DNA of 64,000 nt from Patiria miniata (taxonomy: Eukaryota; Echinodermata; Asteroidea; Valvatida; Asterinidae). The notes under the pieces were generated by a model, which saw nothing but the letters and a program-made list of their open reading frames with translations, was not told the DNA's origin and made no database searches. The stretch covers positions 22,940,927-23,004,926 of the forward strand of contig NW_024037063.1 of assembly GCF_015706575.1 (NCBI RefSeq). The letters are read 5' to 3'. Shown here piece after piece: positions 56,802-64,000 of this stretch. Every line of letters begins with the position of its first letter. The first letter of the stretch is position 1. The position numbers and the translations under genes were made by a program.

Positions 56802-57384
56802 CAATGTTGTAGTTGAGTACTTTTTTCCAAGTATCGAGTACTTCCGAGTACTTAGGTTACCAAGTACGAGTATGAGTACTCGTACTTCTGAGTACGAGTA
56901 CTTGCATTCTGAGTACGAGTACTTGTACTTCCGAGTACGAGTATGAGTACTATTTCCGAATACGGCCATACGGCAGTGGTTCATTGTGCGTAATTGACCC
57001 AGGCCCAGTCAGACCGATAGACGGACCCACTCAGGGCTAGCTGTTAAATGTGTTTGTCCGGACGTGCACAGAGGAAAATCAGGAAACTTTGATTTCTCCG
57101 CAAGCAAATCAACCATTAAGAATCAAGAATCAAGAATCGATAAAATAAGGCTGTGGTAAGTCAAGTACACCATTTTGTTCTGAGTACTGCTCTTCGAGTA
57201 CAAGTACCTTGTTGATCGAGTACAATTTCGGCATGTCTAGTTCAAGTACTTTGCTACCCGAGTACTAGCACTGTCATTTCCAGTATGAGTACACTGACAT
57301 TCGAGTAGGAGTATGAGTACTCTAAAAAAAAAGTACTCGAGTAGTACTCGGGTACGAGTACCAAGTACAAGTACAACAACACTG
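56802..57384. mobile_element. Non-autonomous hAT element rich in GAGTAC repeats
   Basis: This 583-base element starts caatgttgta and ends tacaacaacactg (inverted: cagtgttgttgta). It is flanked by 8-base duplications tggatttg (56794-56801) and tgcatttg (57385-57392), one mismatch. Inside, GAGTAC and GTACTCG repeats crowd both ends (56812-56960 and 57175-57370), with a plainer centre. The unit-4 sequence at 61332-61339 shows the uninterrupted target. The open frames here are products of the repeats. Confidence 0.85.
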
Positions 57385-57435
57385 TGCATTTGCCAATAAA
57401 GCATTTCCGTTTGTTCATTGTTGTTCAGGTTGATA

Positions 57436-57670
57436 TTTGACTGCATATGGACGAACACAAAACATAAACTCATAAAAAAAAAATTTTAAAATGCGGAAAA
57501 CCCTATGTTCAGTTCATTGAACAGACATAGATCTAGTTGTATTTTAATCTCTCCACGTATAATGGGCTCAGATCCATTAGGGAGGTTCATTGATGGATTT
57601 GCCATTGAAGTGTTTCCGTTTGTTCAATGATGTTTGGGTTGATATTTGAGAAATGACTCCGGTTTTAATG
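57436..57670 (+). repeat. Second copy of a ~205-base segment within unit 3
   Basis: tgactgcatatggac, agacatagatct, ctctccacgt and gctcagatccattaggga repeat the order seen at 56638-56801. Unit 4 has it once (61185-61400), so the doubling is private to unit 3 in this window; the hAT element sits in the first of the two. Confidence 0.65.
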
Positions 57671-58034
57671 ATTAATTGGTACTTAAGGATGGCACAACCG
57701 TCACATTCAATAAAGTTAAAGCTGTCCTTGTGCTAATAACAATGTGTAGCATTCCAGTCGCTGCTTAAGGAACGTCTCAATAAACAACTTGATGCCAGCA
57801 GTGTTACGTGTGGTGTACTGAGCTCTTAACACCAAGATTTTCTCTCCTAGAGCATAGTTTGACAAGAATATAACAAGTCAAAGCTTCCATATGAGAACAG
57901 ATTGAGCTGAACATCTTCAGTTCAGGGAGCCCACCCCACCAAAGTCAACGTTATCATTTTTTTCTTCGCAGTAGATCTGTAATCAGTCAGTTGCGTTGAT
58001 GTAACGAGCAATATAAAGTGATTCAGAAGGCACT

Positions 58035-58270
58035 TATTAACTCACTGTAATCTACATCCAGGACATGATACACCTTCGTAATGTGAGGCCTGGTCTACGG
58101 TCTTCGGCTCTCACACTCCATGTAGGCCTACCCATATCCCGCCTCACCAACTGCGGAGACGGAGCCTTCTCTTATAGTGCACCTCGTCTATGGAATTCAC
58201 TACCGCTTGACCTCAGAACATAAAATAATCGGTCATCCTTCAAGCGACAGCTCAAGACTCATCAAAAGTC
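58035..58270 (+). mobile_element. L2/CR1-type LINE, C-terminal fragment (unit 3)
   Basis: Same LINE end as at 50395-50650 (cttcgtaatgtgaggcctgg, ctcacactccatgtagg, cttctcttatagtgcacctc). It breaks off at about 58268, before the THLF end, and runs into unit sequence. Confidence 0.7.
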
Positions 58271-58674
58271 AACATTAGCCTACCGAAAGTCAACATTAGC
58301 ATTTTTACTTCGCAGCAGATCTGCATGAATAGTTTTGATGGCATTGTGAATCTGAAATACGACCATGTAAAGAGTCATCTGCTAAAACTGATCCAGTTGT
58401 CGTATCAAATTAAATTCATTTACATGTACTAGCTGTTGCTTGTTTGAAACTGAGCCAATCTGGGAACGGACAAACATTCTGAAGTGGTTTTTCCTTGTTC
58501 AATGTGCAAACATTGCAATCCTACTCCAACCAAAGCTTCCCACTGCCTCGATTCTAAGAAAGCGCAAGTATATATTTTGAACCAGATCATGTATTTTTAA
58601 GTGTTCATTTCAAAGACTTGTGCTTGATCTTTTTTGAGTGAGTGTAAATTAGTGACGTTTACTCGAACACCACA

Positions 58675-59829
58675 ATGGGATCAGGCGTGACGTCAGGTGA
58701 GTGCACCGCCAACAACACTGTCAACATCAGTACTGAGGAGAGTGCTGAGTGGCTTTACACTCCAACACACACTCTCTTTGTAACCGTCATCGTCCCAGTT
58801 TTCTGGGGTGCTGGCGTTGTCACAAACTCCACATTTCTGTTTGTCTTGCTTCGCCTTCCTAAGATGAGATCCAAGAGTAACATCTTGCTGGCTAACTTGG
58901 CGCTCGCCGATCTGTGGCAGATAAGCTTTTATGCTGGAATCTACCTCTGGATGTATCTAGCCTCCCCGGTTCTGTTCTCCCTACCGTTTGTAAGCTCGGC
59001 TGGCTGCATGGGTTTCTACGCCGCATTTAACGTCGGGTACTTTTCCTCCGTCGCACTGGTGACTGCAGTTTCGCTGGAGCGATACATCGCCCTCTGCCAT
59101 CCCATGAAGCATCTGACGATTTTTAGCCGGCAGCAGGCCTACAAAATGGTTGGGATCTGCTGGATGGTGGGGTTGGTGTTTTCAAGTTCGGTCATGCCCG
59201 GTATGGCAATCCTGAACATGCGATGCCTTCAGTGGCCCGATGTGGACACATTTGATGGGTTCCCATCAGTTTCTGCATTCTGTGGTCCAGTAATGCTCTG
59301 GGTTAGATACTACACTGAGCCACTGGTACTCATCCCATGGCTGGTAATCGTCATCGCAAACATCTACATGTTTGTGGAAATGGTGCGCACCTTAAACAAA
59401 CGCAGGGCTATCATGGATCAGGCTATAACTGGAGCACACCTCAGAATGCTGCAAGTCAGAAAAAAGTTTGCGATCATGCTGATCATTAACGGCACCATTT
59501 TCTTTATCTGTCAGACTCCAGTCCGATTATTCAAAATCTCCCAATGGATCTGCTTTGTCGCTGGTATCCCGGACAATCCCCTTGTCATCAGTGGGAATTA
59601 CTCATCATGGATCGTCCTGGTTCCCCAACTCACTAACTGCCTGGTTAATCCATTAATCTACGGCGTTACGAATGCCAACTACCGGGCTGCATTGCGTCAA
59701 GCATTCCGGTGCAGAGTTCAGCCCAGAAAAGCCCCCTCAACTCAACAGCTATGTGCTCTGGTAATAAGGAACAGCCACGCTGATGTAGGAAACCACCATC
59801 ACGAAGCACAAACTGTCAACCAGCTGTAA
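58675..59829 (+). CDS. Cluster GPCR 3, rhodopsin class
   Basis: A 384-residue single-exon paralogue. N-terminal residues match copy 1 closely (MGSGVTSGECTANNT), with two glycosylation sequons. From about residue 195 on it follows copy 4: WVRYYTEP, EMVRTLNKRR, and a one-codon deletion in the loop before TM7 (NPLVISGN for NPLVAISGN). ERY, FFICQTP and NPLIY are kept. ECL2 differs (SAFCGPVML), so ligand preference may differ. AATAAA at 59837-59842. Confidence 0.9.
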   Translation: MGSGVTSGECTANNTVNISTEESAEWLYTPTHTLFVTVIVPVFWGAGVVTNSTFLFVLLRLPKMRSKSNILLANLALADLWQISFYAGIYLWMYLASPVLFSLPFVSSAGCMGFYAAFNVGYFSSVALVTAVSLERYIALCHPMKHLTIFSRQQAYKMVGICWMVGLVFSSSVMPGMAILNMRCLQWPDVDTFDGFPSVSAFCGPVMLWVRYYTEPLVLIPWLVIVIANIYMFVEMVRTLNKRRAIMDQAITGAHLRMLQVRKKFAIMLIINGTIFFICQTPVRLFKISQWICFVAGIPDNPLVISGNYSSWIVLVPQLTNCLVNPLIYGVTNANYRAALRQAFRCRVQPRKAPSTQQLCALVIRNSHADVGNHHHEAQTVNQL

Positions 59830-60439
59830 GAACTTGAATAAAACAGTGTAGCCATGAACTGTTATAGCAGTAATAATATGTTAGTATCGTACTTTTGCAT
59901 AGAAAGGAGAACGTAATGCCATCTTGTGTACTGAAGCTTAATAGTTGGTATTTATTTTGCCATCAGATTCTGTGTTAAAGGTTTTTAGCATGCATGCTTT
60001 CAATGGCTTCAAGTTTTGAGCTTTGCAATATTTTCATAGTTGTCAGTGTAATATTTGCAGAAATTTGAAGGTTTGAAGTTTTGTGCTCTGTAATTTAATG
60101 TTACATGATATTTTGTAGATTGGTGGTTTGTGCCTATAGTGGGTGGAATACATGTCACTGTGTCTCACTCTTATTTCGAAAAGTTCCAGTTTGCAAAAAC
60201 GTACAAATACTTTACTTGCTACCCTAAACTCCTTATACAAAAATCTAAAAACAAAAGTTCTAAAGTCAACTTTAAATCTTGCTTAGCTCCGCTCCCAATT
60301 TCTAGTTGATCACTCGTGAAAATAACCTAAGAAAAATCGGACAAATTTACATGTTTTCCCAAAACTTTAGGTCTAAAAATCAAGCTTTTCTTGTTTTAAT
60401 ATTTTAATCATTGACATTTCAATGCCTTGTATTGATATT

Positions 60440-60590
60440 TTTACACCATTTTACGTTAACATTTTTTTTGCTTTAATTTAATATTATATTGTTTATTTTA
60501 AAAGTTTTGTACAGCACCTTGAGCGTCTGTTTAGGCAGATTATGGCGCTTATATAAATATACATATAATTATTATTATTATAAAAATTTG
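60440..60590 (+). mobile_element. L2-type LINE 3' terminus with ATT tail
   Basis: gtacagcaccttgagcg ... ggcgcttatataaat followed by ATT repeats is the typical 3' untranslated end of L2-like LINEs. No coding part is attached. Confidence 0.6.
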
Positions 60591-61744
60591 GGTAACTTGA
60601 AATAGTTTTTTTAGTTCAGAATTTAATGTGCATACCTGAAAAACTGAATAAAAGCACTTTTCCACACCTTGGATAAAATCAGATTTTTTTGTATGTTAAA
60701 CATGCAAAAAATACAATAAATTCTGTTGCATTTAGTTGTACGTCAGGGTCAGACACAGTTTTTTCTTTTGTAAATATACCGGATTAAGCTGCAACAAAAG
60801 GTTGCCATGGCATTTGCTGGCCGAATAAAATTGTGCGCACGACCTTTAGTATAATTGAATCTCTCCACGTGCATTAGGAAGATTTCCAAAATGTTATCTC
60901 AAATATTGATGGGTTGGACCATAAAGTGCATTTCATTAAGTAGAGGGCTCAATCCCCATAATCTACAGTATTTCATGAAATCGTATCTGCCCTTGTGCCA
61001 TGAAATACCTCAGTCAGAATAGTCGCTGTTTAAGGCACATTTTAATAATCAACCTGATGAATTGTTACAATTTTTTATAGAGGGCATTGTGGGCGTGGTT
61101 TGGACTAGGCCTATTATCTGGAGAACTACAAGAATACCGTAGCTTAATAACTCGTGGAACTATGTTCTTGCATATAATTGTCCTGACTGCATATGGACGA
61201 AAACAAAACATAACTCATAAAAAACAATCCGTTTTCTACATTCTGTTCATGGACCTGACATAGATCTAGTTATTTTTAATCTCTCCACGTAGTGTCATAA
61301 TAGCCTCAGATCCGTTAGGGAGGTTTATTGATGGATTTGCCAATAAAGCATTTCCGTTTGTTCGTTGTTGTTCGGGTTGATATTTGAGAAATGACTCCGG
61401 TTCTAATGATTAATTGTACTTGAGGATTGCACAACGCTCACATCCAATATAATTAAAGCTGTTCTAGTGCTAATACCCATGTGCAGCACTCCAGTACGAA
61501 CGTCTCAATAAACAACTTGATGCCAGCAGTGTTACGTGTGGTGTACTGAGCTCTCAACAAGATGATTTTCTCTCCTAGAGCCATGGTTGTTTGACAAGAA
61601 TAAACCAGCGCAGAGTTTCCCGTACCAGAACAGATTGAGCTGAAAGTCTTCAGTTCAGGGAGCCCACCCCGCCAAAGTCAACATTATCATTTTCTCTTGG
61701 CAGCAGATATGCATCGATGTAACAAGCAATAACCTAAACTGATC

Positions 61745-62098
61745 CAAAGCACTTCGTCAACTCACTCCAATCTACATCCAGGACGTGATACACCTTCGTA
61801 ATGTGAGGCCTGGTCTACGGTCCTCGGCTCTCACACTCCATGTAGGCCTACCCATATCCTGCCTGACTAACTGCGGAGACAGAGCCTTCTCTTACAGTGC
61901 ACCTCATCTATGGAATTTGTTACAGCTTGACCTCAGAACACAGAATAATCCATCATCCTTCAAGCAACAGCTCCAGACTCATCTCTGATCTTCAGCTGGG
62001 TATTTTGAATCCTCTGACTTTCTCTTTGCAATGACCCATGCCATTGAATGACATTTTATGTCAGATACTGTGCGCTATATAAGTGCTGTTTTGTAGAT
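61745..62098 (+). mobile_element. L2/CR1-type LINE, C-terminal fragment and 3' end (unit 4)
   Basis: The best-kept of the three: 67 codons are open, ending FSYSAPHLWNLLQLDLRT and SSFKQQLQTHL, then a 3' end with gcgctatataagtgctg. It stops about 80 bases before the ATG of GPCR 4, taking the place of the upstream block present in units 1-3. Confidence 0.75.
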
Positions 62099-62179
62099 GA
62101 CCTGTGGTCATTTTTAAAGACTTGTGCTAAATCATTCCTTGATTGTGTCTAACTTGGTGACATTTACTTGAACAGCGCA

Positions 62180-63334
62180 ATGGGATCAGGCACAGCGTCA
62201 GTTGAGTGCAACGCTCAGGACACTCTTAACATCAGTACTGAGATGAGCACTGAGTGGTACTACACTCCAACGCACATCCTCTTTATTACAATCATCTTCC
62301 CAGTTTTTTGGGGCGTCGGAGTTGTCACAAATTCAACGTTTCTGTTCGTCTTGCTTCGCCTCCCCAAGATGAGATCCAAGGCGAACATCTTGCTGGCAAA
62401 CTTGGCGCTAGTCGATCTGTGGCAGATGAGTTTTTACGTGGGAATGTATCTGTTGATGTATTTTGCCTCCCCAGTCGCATTCTCCCAACCATTTGTAAAC
62501 TCGGCCAGCTGTGTGAGTTTCTATGTAGCATTAAACATGGGGTACTTCGCATCTGTCGCTCTGGTGACTGCAGTTTCTTTGGAGCGTTACATCGCCCTCT
62601 GCCATCCCATGAAGCATCGGACGATTTTTAGCCGGCAGCAGGCCTACAAAATGGTTGGGATCTGCTGGATGGTGGGGTTGGTGTTTTCATGTACAGTTGT
62701 GCCCGGTATTGCAATCCTCAACGTGCAATGTCTTCAGTGGCCCGATGTGGACACATTTGATGGGTTCCCATCAGTTTCTGTATCCTGTGATCCGGTACGT
62801 CCCTGGGTTAGATACTACACTGGGCCACTGGTATTCATCACATGGCTGGTAATCGTCATCACAAACGTCTACATGTTTGTGGAAATGGTGCGCGCCTTGA
62901 ACAAACGCAGGGCTATCACTAATCCGGCTATAACTGGAGCACACCTCAGAATGCTGCAAGTCAGAAACCAGTTTGCGATCATGCTGATCATTAACGGCGT
63001 CGTTTTCTTTATCTGCCAGACTCCAATCCGATTACTCCGTCTCTCCGAATGGATCTGCTTTGTCATTGGTATCCCGGACAATCCCCTTGTCATGAGTGGG
63101 AATTACTCATCGTGGATTGTCCTGGTTCCCCAACTCACCAACTGCCTGGTGAATCCATTAATCTACGGCGTTACCAATGCCAACTACCGGGCTGCATTAC
63201 GTCAAGCATTCCAGTTCAGACGTCAGCCCAGAAAAGCCCCCTCAACTCAACAGTCTTGTGCTCTTGTAATGAGGAACAGCCACGCTGATGTAGGAAACCA
63301 CCAACAGGAAGTACAAGCTGCCAACGAGCTGTAA
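62180..63334 (+). CDS. Cluster GPCR 4, rhodopsin class, most divergent
   Basis: A 384-residue single-exon paralogue. The start is ATG 62180; four more codons upstream open from a TTG. The N-terminal half resembles copy 2 (NAQDTLNIS, MSTEWYYTP, VNSA-CVSFY), the C-terminal half copy 3 (same one-codon deletion, EMVRALNKRR). It has the most private changes: LVDLWQMSFYVGMYLLMYFASP in TM2, MKHRTIF in the second loop, GPLVFITW in TM5. ERY, FFICQTP and NPLIY remain. Its immediate 5' flank is a LINE end and its CRE-like site is changed, so expression may differ. AATAAA at 63342-63347. Confidence 0.9.
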   Translation: MGSGTASVECNAQDTLNISTEMSTEWYYTPTHILFITIIFPVFWGVGVVTNSTFLFVLLRLPKMRSKANILLANLALVDLWQMSFYVGMYLLMYFASPVAFSQPFVNSASCVSFYVALNMGYFASVALVTAVSLERYIALCHPMKHRTIFSRQQAYKMVGICWMVGLVFSCTVVPGIAILNVQCLQWPDVDTFDGFPSVSVSCDPVRPWVRYYTGPLVFITWLVIVITNVYMFVEMVRALNKRRAITNPAITGAHLRMLQVRNQFAIMLIINGVVFFICQTPIRLLRLSEWICFVIGIPDNPLVMSGNYSSWIVLVPQLTNCLVNPLIYGVTNANYRAALRQAFQFRRQPRKAPSTQQSCALVMRNSHADVGNHQQEVQAANEL

Positions 63335-63439
63335 AAACTTGAATAAAACATTGTTACCATGATGTATTACAGTGATTATAATCTGGCAGCTTTGCATTGA
63401 ATGAAGATCGTCATACCGTCTCATGTGCTTAACCTTAAT

Positions 63440-63690
63440 AATGACGGAGGAGACTGCAGCTCCTGGGTCACGTGGCACGCATGGATGACAGAATGCCTGC
63501 AAAACAAGCTGTGTGTGACGCTTCACTCAGCGATGCACCTCTGGGCTGGAGGAGACCCAGAGGAAGGCCTCTCTCGACCTGGAAGTCCCAAGCTCCAGTG
63601 TCCAGCCCCTCCAAGAACTACTAGAACTTGCTCAGGAAAGGACATCTTTCAGCCGTTTAGTCGCCACGGTCACTTGATGGCCTTGCGGAC
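63440..63690 (+). mobile_element. Non-LTR retrotransposon C-terminal remnant (GHVARM type)
   Basis: One frame reads RRRLQLLGHVARMDDRMPAK and, further on, PLGWRRPRGRPLSTW, the usual C-terminal end of RTE/craniform-type reverse-transcriptase ORFs. It then shifts frame and degrades. This is a different LINE family from the L2-type tails in the cluster. Confidence 0.7.
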
Positions 63691-63699
63691 ATTTGTTGT

Positions 63700-64000
63700 T
63701 GTTGTTTTATATATTTGGCCATCAGTTATTGGTATGCTAGAAGTTTTGGCATTCCTGTTTCAATGGCTTGAAGTTTTCCTGCTTTGAGAAATTTTCAACT
63801 TTCTTAGTTTGTCAAATAAGACATCATCTCATTTAATATCATTTAGATGAGATTTGAAGGTTGGCATGGTGAACAGGCAGTAAGATAAGTTATTTGCGGT
63901 AGCACCATGTGGTAAATCTTTTTTTGTGAGTATGTGTGGTTCTGAAAAAAAAATGGAGGGTACTCAATGTTTGGACAGCATGCTCTGCCCGTTGCTGAAT
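63700..64000. other. Window end, no gene seen
   Basis: No recognised coding; AT-rich. An exon finishing the ACAD10-type gene was looked for here and not found. Confidence 0.35.

Larger units (their letters stand above)
50030..63420 (+). repeat. Four-unit tandem segmental duplication carrying GPCR genes
   Basis: Each unit opens with a conserved piece, ctgcaacaaaaggttgcc...gcatttgctggc (about 50030, 53490, 56217, 60790). It then has ctctccacgt and cattaggga(g/a)g segments, a 5' flank, one GPCR gene, and a shared 3' flank (atgttacatgatattttgtag). Start-to-start spacings of the genes are 3,145, 4,334 and 3,505 bases. Unit 3 is longest because it holds an internal ~205-base direct duplication and a hAT insertion. 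Unit 4 lacks the ~200-base upstream block kept in units 1-3 (50880-51100, 54021-54240, 58350-58600). Confidence 0.8.

Noticed and set aside
56790-57473. Frames rich in Tyr, Ser, Leu, Val over the GAGTAC repeats
   Set aside because: Translation of simple repeats inside a non-autonomous hAT element.

Overview
This is a window of animal nuclear DNA: split genes with GT-AG introns, many short transposons, SINE and LINE remnants, and an AT-rich background. The gene set (an adenosine receptor, beta-ureidopropionase, a HAD-APH-acyl-CoA dehydrogenase fusion and a peptide-receptor-like GPCR cluster) and the repeat types (tRNA-head SINEs, TTAA-flanked and hAT-type MITEs, L2-type LINE tails) fit an invertebrate deuterostome. 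An echinoderm is my best guess, but this is an inference from gene and repeat character only.

Layout. 1-3238: no recognised gene. 3239-4333 (+): an intronless adenosine receptor whose ligand-contact residues are all kept. 4334-27690: about 23 kb without a recognisable host gene, holding a seven-unit ATTGG array (11153-11425), SINE pieces, a hAT MITE with target duplication (19644-19953), pentamer DNA, a TTAA-flanked MITE (22793-23302) and fold-back elements. 27891-34475 (-): complete beta-ureidopropionase in 13 coding exons (386 aa, all splice phases agree). 34476-38071: a divergent intergenic stretch with candidate promoters for both flanking genes and a nested inverted-repeat complex. 38072-49211 (+): 15 coding exons of an ACAD10-type protein (907 residues), open at the 3' end. 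The intron after exon 14 carries a 4.17-kb palindromic DNA transposon. 50030-63420 (+): four tandem copies of a unit, each with one intronless rhodopsin-class GPCR gene (51196-52353, 54341-55468, 58675-59829, 62180-63334), with L2-type LINE tails and a hAT insertion that has a paralogous empty site.

How the parts fit. Beta-ureidopropionase does the last step of pyrimidine breakdown, and the ACAD10-type protein is a mitochondrial acyl/hydroxyacyl catabolic enzyme. They are head-to-head neighbours and share the same GACTTGTGAT minisatellite and the same SINE family in their introns. The GPCR cluster is a recent local expansion whose 5' and 3' halves group the copies differently, which suggests gene conversion or unequal crossing-over. 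The last ~150 residues expected of the ACAD10-type protein are not found between 49212 and the window end. Either the GPCR array lies inside its next intron or the gene has been cut short. No functional link between the receptors and the enzymes can be read from the sequence.
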